NCBI RefSeq assembly: GCF_030813515.1
Contig: NZ_JAUSUK010000002.1
Coordinates: forward strand, 1,612,001 to 1,676,000
From: Rhodopseudomonas julia
Lineage (GTDB): Bacteria > Pseudomonadota > Alphaproteobacteria > Rhizobiales > Afifellaceae
Length of the DNA: 64,000 nt
Reading direction: 5' to 3'
Shown: positions 17,339 through 25,820 of the stretch, piece after piece
Numbering within the stretch: the first letter of the stretch is position 1
How the letters are laid out: the number at the start of each line of letters is the position of its first letter
Position numbers and translations under genes: made by a program
The notes under the pieces: generated by a model
What the model was told of the DNA's origin: nothing
Database searches by the model: none
The model's input: the letters and a program-made list of their open reading frames with translations, nothing else

Positions 17339-18024
17339 ACTTCGGCGGCCCCGGCTGCCTGTGCACCATCAGAGCGCGCCGCCTCTTCAGGCGTCGGCGC
17401 ATTTCGCGGCGTCGTGTGGCGACGGCCTCCGGGCGGCCGTGGCAGGAAACGCGCCAGCCGATCGAGCCGCATCACGGCGCGTTCGCCCTTGCGGAGTTCG
17501 CGGTCGAGTGCGGACATTGTGCGCGCAAGCCCCGGATCGTCGTCCCTCAGCCAGGTGCGCATCACGCGACCCCACAGGAAAGCCAGGCCCTGCGCCCGGA
17601 CCAAACCCGCCGGTCCGCCGGAAGAAATACCCGCCGCAGTCATCATCCAGGCCATCGACGTGACAAGGTGGCGGTTCAGCTCCGCGGCCAAAAGTGGATC
17701 CCGTCTCGCCGAATGGGCCAAACCGGAAACCGCATTCTTATGGGGCCCTAAGGCTTCAAAGCGCGAAAACAGCACATCGAAGAGCCGTTCGCGCGTGCTT
17801 TCAAACGCCATATCCGGATCGAGATTGGAAAGGACGGCCCGATCGGTCCGCCGACAAAAGTCCCCGACGATATCGCCCCGACCGTCATAAGCCTCGCGCA
17901 ATTGCTGCAGGGTGACCCCTGCCTCGTCGGCGATGTCGGCGAGCGTCACCTCATCCCAGTCGCGCTCGGCTACAAGGTCGAGCAATGCGTCGATGATCTT
18001 ATCGCGGGTTTTGGCAGTGGCCAT
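17335..18024 (-). CDS. TetR-like transcriptional regulator
   Basis: A 229-residue protein with an N-terminal TetR helix-turn-helix (RDKIIDALLDLVAERDWDEV, then LADIADEAGVTLQQLREAYDG) and a helical ligand domain. The C-terminal third is Pro/Arg/Ala-rich (FLPRPPGGRRHTTPRNAP) and probably disordered. The middle (LFDVLFSRFEALGPHKNAV) faintly recalls COQ9-type proteins, which share the TetR fold and bind lipids in ubiquinone synthesis, so a non-DNA role is not excluded. ATG 18024 is preferred over TTG 18033. It overlaps csaA by 4 bases; the purpose of that pairing is unknown. Confidence 0.75.
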   Translation of the reverse strand: MATAKTRDKIIDALLDLVAERDWDEVTLADIADEAGVTLQQLREAYDGRGDIVGDFCRRTDRAVLSNLDPDMAFESTRERLFDVLFSRFEALGPHKNAVSGLAHSARRDPLLAAELNRHLVTSMAWMMTAAGISSGGPAGLVRAQGLAFLWGRVMRTWLRDDDPGLARTMSALDRELRKGERAVMRLDRLARFLPRPPGGRRHTTPRNAPTPEEAARSDGAQAAGAAEV

Positions 18025-18122
18025 CGTGGTCAATTCCCTTCTGCCCTCAACATGGCGTGGCGCTCTTGTAGATAGAGGCCGCTCTCATCGGGCAAGACCC
18101 CGCCACAATGCCGCAGGCAGCC

Positions 18123-18956
18123 TCAGCCAAGCTCGATCGAGCGCCGCTTGGCGGCGGCGACCGCCTCGCGCATCAAATCGACAAGACCGTGCTCGCTCAT
18201 CAGCACTTCGAGAGCTGCCTGAGTGGTGCCGCCTGGAGACGTCACATTGCGGCGCAGCTCCTCCGCAGACAGCGGACTTGCGGCGAGAAGCGCCCCGCCT
18301 CCGACCACCGTCTGGCGTGCAAGCTGCATGGAAAGTTCCGCCGGCAGTCCAGCGGCTTCGCCTGCTGCAGCCATCGCCTCTACGAGATGAAAGACGTAAG
18401 CGGGTCCCGAGCCTGAGACCGCCGTCACCGCATCGATCAGCCCTTCATCGTCGACCCAAGCGATCTTTCCTGTCGGAAGCATCAGGCGATCGACCAAAGC
18501 GCGATCCTGCGCAGTCACCGCATCGTTGGCGACCGCAACAGCCATGCCCGCGCCGACCTGCGCTGGGGTATTCGGCATAACCCGCACAATACGCGAGGAT
18601 ACGTCAAAGCCCTTCGCCAATCGGCCGAGACCGATCCCGCCAGCGACCGAGATGATCAGCGTTTCTTTGCCGGCGTATAGCGCCGCTTCTGGCAAAACGT
18701 TGTCCATCTGCTGCGGCTTGACGGCAAGCACCAGCAAACGCGGCGCGCTGTCGAACCCGTCGGGGCCATTCGAAATGACCACGCCGCGGGAGCCGAGCTC
18801 ATGCGTTCTCTCCGGCGAAAGCCCAGGATCTCGGACAATTGTCCTCTCCGGCGCGAGACCAGCCGAAAGCCATGCCTCCAGCATGGCGCCCCCCATCCGC
18901 CCGGCACCGACAAGGAGAACAGGTCCAATCTCAGAAAGATCCGCTTCGGCGGTCAT
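18123..18956 (-). CDS. proC: Pyrroline-5-carboxylate reductase
   Basis: A 277-residue ProC. The NAD(P)H motif is VGAGRMGGAM near the N-terminus. The central blocks are LAVKPQQMDNVLP, SVAGGIGLGRLA and RVMPNTPAQVGAGM, and the signature lies at AVSGSGPAYVFHLVEAMAAAGEAAGL with a terminal SPGGTTQAALEVL. It reduces 1-pyrroline-5-carboxylate to proline, the last step of proline synthesis. It starts 3 bases after the stop of the YbjN gene, so they form an operon. Confidence 0.93.
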   Translation of the reverse strand: MTAEADLSEIGPVLLVGAGRMGGAMLEAWLSAGLAPERTIVRDPGLSPERTHELGSRGVVISNGPDGFDSAPRLLVLAVKPQQMDNVLPEAALYAGKETLIISVAGGIGLGRLAKGFDVSSRIVRVMPNTPAQVGAGMAVAVANDAVTAQDRALVDRLMLPTGKIAWVDDEGLIDAVTAVSGSGPAYVFHLVEAMAAAGEAAGLPAELSMQLARQTVVGGGALLAASPLSAEELRRNVTSPGGTTQAALEVLMSEHGLVDLMREAVAAAKRRSIELG

Positions 18957-18959
18957 AGT

Positions 18960-19460
18960 CTATGCCTCTCCAAGCGTCTCGAAGAGAACGGAGCCGAGAG
19001 CCTCCTCGGGCGATTTGCCGGCCCAGATGACGAACTGGAAAGCCTGATAGTAGCGCTCGCAGGCTTCCACCGCCGCGGAGAGAATTCCCTCAAGCTGACC
19101 GGTGTTGACCTCCGCCCCATCTGAAAGAAGCAGTGCGCTGCGGTACATGATGACGCCTTCGGCCTGCCAAAGATCGAAATGACCGATCCACAATTGCTCG
19201 TTCACCAGCGCCAGAAGACGCATGATTTCCGTCTTGCGGCGCTCACTGACACGAAAATCGAAGGCAGCCGCAAGATGCATTGCCTCCAATTCTTCCATCC
19301 ATGACAGCGAAATATTGTAGTCGCAGAAGCTGCCGGCGATCGAAACCGTAATTTCGTCCTCGCCGGACCGGTCAAAGCTCCAATCGTGATAGGTGGCGAT
19401 CTGCTCCACCAGGTCGACAAGATTTCCGGCGGCAGCGGTCTGAAAATCGAGCAGGCTCAT
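18960..19460 (-). CDS. YbjN domain-containing protein
   Basis: A 166-residue protein of the YbjN family (putative sensory transduction regulator-like fold, related to type III chaperones). It reads VDLVEQIATYHDWSFDRSGED, then AGSFCDYNISLSWMEELEAM and LLALVNEQLWIGHFDLW, typical of the alphaproteobacterial members found immediately upstream of proC. The family's biochemical role is not known. ATG 19460 (MSLLDFQTAA) fits homologues; two in-frame ATGs upstream would add only 5-10 residues. Confidence 0.82.
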   Translation of the reverse strand: MSLLDFQTAAAGNLVDLVEQIATYHDWSFDRSGEDEITVSIAGSFCDYNISLSWMEELEAMHLAAAFDFRVSERRKTEIMRLLALVNEQLWIGHFDLWQAEGVIMYRSALLLSDGAEVNTGQLEGILSAAVEACERYYQAFQFVIWAGKSPEEALGSVLFETLGEA

Positions 19461-19622
19461 AATTGGCCCTCGCATCTTGGGAGGTTGCAAGGCATCGAAA
19501 AGTGATGGGACGCGATGAGAATCAGCAGCTCCTTCAGTTCTTTAGCCTTAGGTGTGGCCGTGTCGATTTGATGACGCCACGAATCTCTTTCATTTCCAAG
19601 TATAGGAACGAAGGCGTGCCGC

Positions 19623-19653
19623 AAAACCCGCAGCTCGGCCTGAGCGGGCTTTT
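19623..19653 (-). terminator. Candidate terminator downstream of ubiK
   Basis: A CCCG/CGGG stem with an inner CTC/GAG helix and a 3-base bulge (19627-19648). On the minus strand it is followed by TTTTGC. It lies about 65 bases beyond the ubiK stop. The rest of the 255-base stretch 19461-19715 between ubiK and the YbjN gene holds nothing else I can identify apart from the leader of the YbjN gene. Confidence 0.45.
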
Positions 19654-19715
19654 CCACGACCGATCGCCCGACGCCGAACCCGACGTCGGGGCAGCTGTCG
19701 TACGGGAGAGAAACG

Positions 19716-20012
19716 TCAGTCGGCGAGAGGACCTTCCTCATCGGCCGCAAGCCGTGCTTCGTCGCCGGCAAGCCGAGCTTCGAGAGCAGCGACGCGCTGC
19801 TGCAAGGCTTCATTCTCCGCGCGCGCCTTCAGAGCCATGTCGCGAACGGTTTCGAACTCTTCGCGCTGGATGAGATCGAGCTCGGACATGATGCGCTCCA
19901 GCTGAGAGCGCATCGCTGTTTCGGCTTCGCGCCGCACCCCCTGGGCTACCCCCGTCGCATCCGTCATCAGCTTGGCGAATTCGTCCATGAGGCGATTGGA
20001 GGTCTGCGTCAT
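19716..20012 (-). CDS. ubiK: Ubiquinone biosynthesis accessory factor UbiK (BMFP family)
   Basis: A 98-residue protein of the YqiC/BMFP family: an N-terminal amphipathic helix (RLMDEFAKLMTDATGVAQGVRRE) and a C-terminal coiled coil with regular heptads (REEFETVRDMALKARAENEA, then QQRVAALEARL), ending in an acidic tail. In enterobacteria UbiK binds UbiJ and helps assemble the aerobic ubiquinone-synthesis complex. It is a single gene, divergent from lgt, with a good promoter upstream and a candidate terminator downstream. Confidence 0.84.
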   Translation of the reverse strand: MTQTSNRLMDEFAKLMTDATGVAQGVRREAETAMRSQLERIMSELDLIQREEFETVRDMALKARAENEALQQRVAALEARLAGDEARLAADEEGPLAD

Positions 20013-20087
20013 CGGGATCCCTTTCCGGCATTGTTTGGCACTGACGCCAGGCGTTCCTTCGGTGGCGCTGCGGCATACAGAGGGTGA

Positions 20088-20115
20088 GATATAGGAGCTC
20101 CGCGCCCGGCCGCAA
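20088..20115 (-). promoter_or_regulatory. Candidate sigma-70 promoter of ubiK
   Basis: On the minus strand: TTGCGG (20115-20110), 16 bases, TATATC (20093-20088). The predicted leader to ATG 20012 is about 70 bases. It lies in the 221-base divergent gap between ubiK and lgt; I could not place a convincing rightward promoter for lgt in the same gap. Confidence 0.5.
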
Positions 20116-20233
20116 GCGGAGAGACAAGGGCGTGGGGTCGCGGGAGAGGGAGCGCGGCGGCCACAGCCCGCGCCCGGTTGACCAGCAGCGCCATTCTGGG
20201 CAAGGGTCCGGCGCGCTTTAACACAGAAGCATC

Positions 20234-21073
20234 GTGACTCCCGTGGCCCTGCCGTTTCCGAAGATCGATCCCGTTGCCGTGGAGATCGGCCCCCTCGCCG
20301 TGCGCTGGTACGGCCTCGCCTATTTTGTCGGCATCCTTCTCGGCTGGTGGTATGCGAGACGCCAGGCTGGCAATCCGCGCCTCTGGCAGGGAGGCCGCGC
20401 GCCCCTGACGGCGGCGGATCTCGACGATTTTGTCTTGTGGATCACCGTCGGCATCATTCTCGGCGGGCGCCTGGGATACGCGCTCTTCTACCAGCCAGAC
20501 CATTTTTTGAACGAGCCCCTCGCCTTCTTTCGGCTGTGGGAGGGCGGCATGTCGTTCCACGGCGGGTTGATTGGCACAATCGTGGCGATGATGGCGTTTT
20601 CCTGGAAACGCGGCCTGCCTTTGATGTCGCTTTTCGACGTCGTGTCGACCGCTGTCCCCTTTGGCCTCTTCTTCGGCCGCATCGCCAATTTCATCAACGG
20701 CGAGCTCTTCGGGCGCCCGACGGACGTTCCCTGGGCAATGATCTTTCCGGGCGGCGGCGGAGCTCCAAGGCATCCGAGCCAACTCTATGAAGCGGCTCTG
20801 GAGGGTGTCCTGCTGTTCCTCATTCTGCGACTCCTGACACATCATTTCAGGAGCTTGCGCTATCCCGGCCTGACGAGTGGCGCCTTCCTCATCTTTTACG
20901 GATCGTTCCGTATCTTCGTCGAGTTTTTCCGCCAGCCTGACCCCCAGCTTGGGTTCATCGCTGCCTTCTTGACGATGGGCATGATCTTGTCGGTTCCGAT
21001 GATTCTGATCGGTGCCGGAGCAGTCATCTACGCATGGCGGCGCGGCCCGCGGCCGACGGAGGTTGGGGTGTGA
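20234..21073 (+). CDS. lgt: Prolipoprotein diacylglyceryl transferase
   Basis: A 279-residue inner membrane enzyme with about seven membrane segments. Diagnostic motifs are WYGLAYFVGILLGWW, the periplasmic GGMSFHGGLIG and the Lgt signature GRIANFINGELFGRPTD, followed by HPSQLYEAALEG. It transfers diacylglycerol from phosphatidylglycerol to the lipobox Cys of prelipoproteins. The start is GTG 20234. Its TGA stop overlaps the likely GTG start of the next gene (GTGTGA), so the methyltransferase is translationally coupled. Confidence 0.95.
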   Translation: MTPVALPFPKIDPVAVEIGPLAVRWYGLAYFVGILLGWWYARRQAGNPRLWQGGRAPLTAADLDDFVLWITVGIILGGRLGYALFYQPDHFLNEPLAFFRLWEGGMSFHGGLIGTIVAMMAFSWKRGLPLMSLFDVVSTAVPFGLFFGRIANFINGELFGRPTDVPWAMIFPGGGGAPRHPSQLYEAALEGVLLFLILRLLTHHFRSLRYPGLTSGAFLIFYGSFRIFVEFFRQPDPQLGFIAAFLTMGMILSVPMILIGAGAVIYAWRRGPRPTEVGV

Positions 21074-22143
21074 CGGGTACACTTTCAGACGCGCTGAAAG
21101 ACATCATCCGCACCAACGGACCGATGACGCTCGCAAGCTGGATGGGCCATTGCCTCGGCCATCCCGAACACGGTTACTACGTCACCCGCGACCCGTTCGG
21201 CGCGACGGGCGATTTCATCACGGCCCCCGAAGTCAGCCAGATGTTCGGAGAGATCATCGGGGCGTGGATCATCGATCTTTGGCAACAGGCGGGCTGTCCG
21301 CAGCCCATCAACCTCGTCGAGCTCGGGCCGGGCCGCGGCACCTTGATGAGCGACATTCTGCGTGTCGTGCGTCTGAAGCCGAACTTCTGCAACGGGCTTT
21401 CGGTGCATCTCGTGGAGACGAGCCCCGTGCTGGCCAAGGCGCAGGAAACCGCTCTTGCATCCTTCGCTGGCCGGAAAGAATGGCATGAGAGCCTCCAGAC
21501 GCTGCCGCAGGGTCCCCTTTTTGTGGTCGCCAACGAGTTTTTCGACGCGCTGCCGATCCGGCAATTCGTCTTCAGGCGGGGGAGCTGGGAAGAGCGCATG
21601 CTTGGCCTCGATGCCGAGGGCGAGCTGACTTTCGGCTTTGGACCGGGACGCCCGGAGAATGTGCCGTTCGAACCGCAGGAGGGCGATGTCTGGGAGGAGC
21701 GGCCCGCAGCAGCACCGATCGTGGCAGAGTTGGCAGAGCGCTTTGCAAGCGACGGCGGAGGCGCCCTCATCATCGATTATGGCCATGGCGAGGCGGGTTT
21801 CGGAGATACGCTCCAGGCCGTAGCCCGGCACGAATTCGCTGACCCATTGAAACGGCCTGGCGAGGTGGACCTGACGGCTCACGTCGATTTTTCCGCTCTA
21901 TCCGATGCGGCCTTTACGGCCGGCGCGGATGTCTACGGCCCCATGCATCAGGGCGAGTTTCTCTTGCACCTCGGTCTCGTCGAGCGCGCCGGACGACTTG
22001 GATTCGGGCGCAGCGAAGAGGAGCAGGAAGCACTTCGCAACGAGGTGACCCGCCTTGCCGGTCCTGAGGACATGGGGGAGCTCTTCAAGGTTCTGGCCAT
22101 CGTCAAGCCCGGGCTCGTGCCGGCACCCTTTGCCACCTCTTAG
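21070..22143 (+). CDS. SAM-dependent methyltransferase, NDUFAF7/MidA family
   Basis: A 357-residue class I methyltransferase of the former DUF185 family. It shows the N-terminal motif ITAPEVSQMFGEIIGAW, the SAM-binding LVELGPGRGTLMSDILR, ANEFFDALPIRQFV and LIIDYGHGEAGFGDTLQAV. Mitochondrial NDUFAF7 methylates an Arg of complex I subunit NDUFS2, and the bacterial homologues are assumed to act similarly. GTG 21070 is preferred because GGAGG lies about 7 bases upstream and it overlaps the lgt stop; ATG 21034, 36 bases earlier, lies inside lgt. The order lgt, this gene, pgeF is common in alphaproteobacteria. Confidence 0.88.
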   Translation: MTGTLSDALKDIIRTNGPMTLASWMGHCLGHPEHGYYVTRDPFGATGDFITAPEVSQMFGEIIGAWIIDLWQQAGCPQPINLVELGPGRGTLMSDILRVVRLKPNFCNGLSVHLVETSPVLAKAQETALASFAGRKEWHESLQTLPQGPLFVVANEFFDALPIRQFVFRRGSWEERMLGLDAEGELTFGFGPGRPENVPFEPQEGDVWEERPAAAPIVAELAERFASDGGGALIIDYGHGEAGFGDTLQAVARHEFADPLKRPGEVDLTAHVDFSALSDAAFTAGADVYGPMHQGEFLLHLGLVERAGRLGFGRSEEEQEALRNEVTRLAGPEDMGELFKVLAIVKPGLVPAPFATS

Positions 22144-22240
22144 TTTCTGAGCAGTGGGCTCGCGCGGGTCCCTTTGCGGCTCGTCCGCAGCGCCGCCATC
22201 GTTTTGGCGCAGACACGTCTCATCCCGGCAGGAAGGACAG

Positions 22241-22747
22241 ATGATGCCGCTCTCTCACTCTTTTCGCTCATTGATCGCCACAGGGCTGGCCGCGGGACTG
22301 ATTGCCGGCGGCGGGAGCGCCTTCGCCCAGGGCGCGGGACCGATCAAGGTCGGAGATCTGACGATCAGCGATGCATGGACCCGAGCAACACCGCCAGGCG
22401 CACCGTCGGCCGGCGGCTATCTCACCATCTCCAATGCGGGTTCTAAGCCAGACCGGCTCGTCTCCGTCTCTGCCCCATTCGCGGAGGAAAGCGCCGTCCA
22501 TGCGATGAGCATGCAGGACGGTGTCATGAGAATGCGGGCGATGAGCGAGGGTCTCGAAATCCGGCCGGGCGAGAGCGTGACGCTAGAGCCCGGCGGGAAC
22601 CACGTGATGTTCATGGGGCTTGAGACCACCTTGACCGCGGGAAAGGCGGTACCGGTCACGCTCACTTTCGAGCATGCGGGAAAAGTCGAACTCGATTTGC
22701 CGACGGCAGCGATTGGAGCCACGCATCCTCCTGAAGCGTCGAAATAG
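22241..22747 (+). CDS. Periplasmic copper chaperone PCu(A)C
   Basis: A 168-residue PCu(A)C protein with a signal peptide (cleavage after AFA, about residue 29). The cupredoxin-like body starts IKVGDLTISDAWTRATPPGA. The copper ligands of the family's H-x10-M-x21/22-H-x-M pattern are present: His87, Met98, His121 and Met123, plus Met89, and several extra Mets that suit Cu(I). It would deliver Cu(I) in the periplasm, classically to the CuA or CuB site of cytochrome oxidase. An AGGAAGGACAG ribosome site precedes ATG 22241. A second PCu(A)C-like gene begins 20 bases after the stop. Confidence 0.9.
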   Translation: MMPLSHSFRSLIATGLAAGLIAGGGSAFAQGAGPIKVGDLTISDAWTRATPPGAPSAGGYLTISNAGSKPDRLVSVSAPFAEESAVHAMSMQDGVMRMRAMSEGLEIRPGESVTLEPGGNHVMFMGLETTLTAGKAVPVTLTFEHAGKVELDLPTAAIGATHPPEASK

Positions 22748-22766
22748 CCCGGCAGACGCGGCGAAC

Positions 22767-23255
22767 ATGCATTTCCGGCAGCTCCTGTTTGGCGCCTTTG
22801 CCCTACTCATCGCCGCTTCGGCAGAGCCGGCGACGGCGCTCATCCAGCGACCCGGCGAAGCCTCTGGCGGTACCGTGCGCATTCATTCGGGCTTTGCACG
22901 GGCAACGCCAGGACCGGCACAAGAGACGGCCGCTTACCTCATCATCACCAATACCGGCCTGCAGCCGGAGCGCCTTCTTTATGTGGAGACGCCGTTTGCC
23001 GACCGGAGCGAACTGCGGGAAACAAGCTTCAATGAAGACGGCACCCTCGAAACACGTCGGCTCAGAAGCATCAACATTCCACCCGGCCGCACGATCACGC
23101 TCGCGCCCGGAGGCGAGCATCTCGTCTTCTGCGGACTGTCGAAACCTCTTATCCAAAATGAACGAATCCCGGTCACGCTCACTTTCGCCAGGGCCGGCCG
23201 CATCGACCTCTCGTTGCCCGTTTCCACAGCCGGAGCAAGACAACCCCCGAGATGA
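22767..23255 (+). CDS. PCu(A)C-like protein lacking most copper ligands
   Basis: A 162-residue exported paralogue of the preceding protein, with a signal peptide of about 25 residues and the same fold landmarks: GFARATPGPAQETAAYLIIT, LAPGGEHLVFCGL and VTLTFARAGRIDLSLPV. Aligned to its neighbour with equal spacing, the copper ligands become Arg84 (for His87), Glu95 or Thr96 (for Met98), His118 (kept) and Val120 (for Met123). Only one of the four ligands remains. The reading frame is intact, so it is not an obvious pseudogene. It may be a structural partner of the chaperone, or bind another metal or nothing. It is probably co-transcribed with the canonical gene. Confidence 0.8.
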   Translation: MHFRQLLFGAFALLIAASAEPATALIQRPGEASGGTVRIHSGFARATPGPAQETAAYLIITNTGLQPERLLYVETPFADRSELRETSFNEDGTLETRRLRSINIPPGRTITLAPGGEHLVFCGLSKPLIQNERIPVTLTFARAGRIDLSLPVSTAGARQPPR

Positions 23256-23363
23256 AGACCATTGATGAAAAGCTCACAGGTCTGGCAGCCTCGCCGTTTC
23301 GTTGAGAGCCACCGTCCTGCATGATCCGATCTCGACCAGCCACTCCACGACCTTGAGAGAAGA

Positions 23364-24134
23364 ATGTCTCCGACACCGATTCAGGCTGATGCCCTCGCCT
23401 TCCCGAATATCCGTCACGCCTTCTTCACGCGGGAGGGCGGCGTCTCGGAGGGCATCTATGCGAGCCTCAATACCGGGCTCGGCTCCGCAGACGACCGTCT
23501 GCACATCCTGGAAAATCGCGCCCGGGCCTGCCGTCATCTGGAGGTCGCGCCGGAGCAGCTCGCAACGCCCCACCAGATCCACAGCAGCGATGCAAATTTG
23601 GTCCACGAGGTCTGGGCGCCCGGCGAAGGGCCGCGTTGCGATGCCCTGGTGACGAACCGACGCGGGGTCCTTCTCGGCATCGGCACCGCCGATTGCGGCC
23701 CGGTTCTTTTTGCCGATGCGAAGGCGGGCGTGATCGGCGCAGCGCACGCTGGATGGAAGGGCGCGTTCTCCGGCATCCTGGAAGCCACCATCGACGCAAT
23801 GGCGGAACTCGGCGCCGAGCAATCCTCCATTGTCTCCGTTCTAGGCCCCACGATCTCGGCCAAAAACTACGAGGTCGGCGAGGATTTCGTGGACCGCTTT
23901 GTATCTGCGGACGGCGAGAACAAGACATTCTTCGCCGCATCCGAGCGGGCCGGCCACGCCATGTTCGACCTCCCGGCTTACATTCTGAAGCGTCTGCGAG
24001 AGGCGGGCATCGAGGCTCACAACCTCGATCTATGCACCTATGCGGATGAAGAACGCTTCTTTTCCTATCGTCGCGCGACCCATCGCAACGAAAAGGATTA
24101 TGGACGCCTGCTCTCGGCAATTGTCTTGGCATAG
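23364..24134 (+). CDS. pgeF: Peptidoglycan editing factor PgeF (YfiH/laccase-domain)
   Basis: A 256-residue multicopper-oxidase-like domain protein of the YfiH family. Metal and active-site motifs are FFTREGGVSEGIYASLNTGL, PHQIHSSD, CDALVT, GTADCGPVLFAD and AAHAGWKGAFSGIL, with a terminal DLCTYADEERFFSYRR. Homologues act as purine nucleoside phosphorylases/adenosine deaminases in vitro and as PgeF they edit mis-incorporated L-Ser in peptidoglycan precursors. It sits downstream of lgt and the MidA-type methyltransferase as in many relatives, but here with the two copper-chaperone genes in between. Confidence 0.9.
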   Translation: MSPTPIQADALAFPNIRHAFFTREGGVSEGIYASLNTGLGSADDRLHILENRARACRHLEVAPEQLATPHQIHSSDANLVHEVWAPGEGPRCDALVTNRRGVLLGIGTADCGPVLFADAKAGVIGAAHAGWKGAFSGILEATIDAMAELGAEQSSIVSVLGPTISAKNYEVGEDFVDRFVSADGENKTFFAASERAGHAMFDLPAYILKRLREAGIEAHNLDLCTYADEERFFSYRRATHRNEKDYGRLLSAIVLA

Positions 24135-24249
24135 GCAGAAAGCACGAGGTGCGTCTGTCTGCCATGCAAAGACGCAGGGGACTGGCGGCTTTAGCTGGTG
24201 GACGTCGACACGGTCAGCCGGTATGAGGCCCTTCTGAAAAGGCTTGATT

Positions 24250-24726
24250 ATGCGACTGTCTCCGCTTCTGGCGTTTCTCGCGCTCATCCCACTGGCCGCA
24301 TGCAACCCCGCTCTCAACACGGGCGGGCCAGGTGCTTCTGTGTCCAGTTCAAGCAAGGTGACGACAGACGCTCGTATTGCCTTCGCGCCGTTGACGGGAC
24401 CGCCGCAGAAAATTGCCGACGCGCTTGCCGTGGAAGTGGCACGTGGCGCGACGAGCCGCGGGATCGCGCTAGCCAACTTTCAAGACGCGACCGCCAATTA
24501 CACCATGAAGGGTTATCTCTCGGCTGTCGCTGAAGACGACGGAACGCTCGTCGTCTATGTCTGGGACGTGCTCTCGCCTGACTTGAAGCGTGTGCATCGA
24601 ATTGCCGGAAAGATCATGATTGAGCGCAAGGCGAGCGATCCGTGGTCGGCCGTCGACGACAAGACGCTGGCGCTCGTCTCGCAGGAAACGCTCGACAAAC
24701 TGACATCCTGGCTCGCATCCGGTTGA
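24250..24726 (+). CDS. Conserved hypothetical lipoprotein
   Basis: A 158-residue exported lipoprotein. The signal peptide ends with the lipobox LAAC, so the mature protein is diacylated at that Cys (by Lgt, encoded 4 kb upstream). The mature part (IAFAPLTGPPQKIADALAVEVARG..., MKGYLSAVAEDDGTLVVYVWDVLSPD) looks like a small alpha/beta domain seen in rhizobial proteins between pgeF and prs. I know of no function. ATG 24250 is chosen over the TTG two codons upstream. Confidence 0.75.
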   Translation: MRLSPLLAFLALIPLAACNPALNTGGPGASVSSSSKVTTDARIAFAPLTGPPQKIADALAVEVARGATSRGIALANFQDATANYTMKGYLSAVAEDDGTLVVYVWDVLSPDLKRVHRIAGKIMIERKASDPWSAVDDKTLALVSQETLDKLTSWLASG

Positions 24727-24750
24727 TCAGCGCACACAGTTCGCTATACG
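24723..24750 (+). promoter_or_regulatory. Candidate sigma-70 promoter of prs
   Basis: TTGATC (24723-24728), 16 bases, TATACG (24745-24750). The -35 box overlaps the stop codon of the lipoprotein gene. It would give prs a leader of about 95 bases. No riboswitch-like fold is evident in that leader. Confidence 0.42.
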
Positions 24751-24850
24751 CCAGCCTTGCCGCCGTGCATGGTGACCGCGCCGAAAGGCGCTTCCTTTGC
24801 AGCTCACCACTCCGGAGAGCCGCCTGAATGTTTGAGAGGGCTTCCAGCCG

Positions 24851-25783
24851 ATGAAAATCGTCGCCGGCAATTCCAACCGGAGTCTTGCGCAGCAGATCAG
24901 TTCCTATCTCGATGTGGAGCTGGCAAAATGTGCCGTAAGACGGTTCGCCGACCAAGAGATCTTCGTAGAGATCCAGGAGAACGTGCGCGGCGAAGACGTC
25001 TTCGCGATCCAATCGACGAGCTTCCCCGCCAACGACAACCTGATGGAGCTGTTGATCATCATCGACGCGCTCCGACGGGCTTCAGCGCGGCGCATTACGG
25101 CAGTGATCCCCTATTACGGCTATGCCCGCCAGGACCGAAAGCCTGCGGCGCGCACGCCGATCTCGGCCAAGCTCGTGGCCAATCTGATCACTGAAGCCGG
25201 TGCGGATCGTGTCCTCACACTCGACTTGCACGCCGGTCAGATCCAGGGCTTCTTCGACATCCCAACGGACAATCTCTATTCGGCGCCTGTGTTCACGCGC
25301 GACGTGAAAGAGCATTACGAGCTTGGCAATGTCATGGTCGTGTCTCCTGACGTCGGCGGTGTGGTGCGCGCGCGTGCCATCGCAAAACGCATCGATGCGC
25401 CGCTGGCGATCGTCGATAAGCGCCGCGAGCGTCCCGGCGAATCGGAAGTGATGAACATCATCGGCGAGGTGGCCGGCCGCGACTGCCTTCTCGTCGACGA
25501 CATCGTCGATTCGGGCGGCACGCTCTGCAATGCGGCCGACGCGCTGCTCGCCAAGGGCGCAACGTCCGTCACCGCTTATATCACCCACGGCGTGCTTTCG
25601 GGCGGCGCGGTCGCGCGCATCACGGCCTCGCGGCTGACCGAACTCGTCATCACCGATTCCATCGAGCCGACGGCGGCCGTCACCAGCGCTCACAATGTGC
25701 GCGTGGTTTCGATCGCGGCTCTTCTCGGCGAGGCAATCTCGCGCACCGCGCTGGAAAAATCGGTCTCCAGTCTCTTCGACTAA
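24851..25783 (+). CDS. prs: Ribose-phosphate pyrophosphokinase
   Basis: A 310-residue class I PRPP synthase. Motifs include [35 protein letters not shown], the catalytic flexible-loop region [18 protein letters not shown], the His of [15 protein letters not shown], the [13 protein letters not shown] loop and the PRPP-binding [19 protein letters not shown]. It makes PRPP from ribose 5-phosphate and ATP for purine, pyrimidine, His, Trp and NAD synthesis. Its own promoter is likely just upstream. Confidence 0.95.
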   Translation: MKIVAGNSNRSLAQQISSYLDVELAKCAVRRFADQEIFVEIQENVRGEDVFAIQSTSFPANDNLMELLIIIDALRRASARRITAVIPYYGYARQDRKPAARTPISAKLVANLITEAGADRVLTLDLHAGQIQGFFDIPTDNLYSAPVFTRDVKEHYELGNVMVVSPDVGGVVRARAIAKRIDAPLAIVDKRRERPGESEVMNIIGEVAGRDCLLVDDIVDSGGTLCNAADALLAKGATSVTAYITHGVLSGGAVARITASRLTELVITDSIEPTAAVTSAHNVRVVSIAALLGEAISRTALEKSVSSLFD

Positions 25784-25820
25784 GGCCCCAGCCTTCCCCA
25801 CAACGATCGGATTTGCGAGC

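Noticed and set aside
20009-21082. 357-codon open frame on the minus strand
   Set aside because: Antisense to lgt; charged translation without features. The divergent gap here is better explained by the ubiK promoter.
22767-23255. Second PCu(A)C gene as a pseudogene
   Set aside because: The frame is full length, the signal peptide and fold motifs are intact, and only the ligand residues differ, so functional divergence is more likely than decay.
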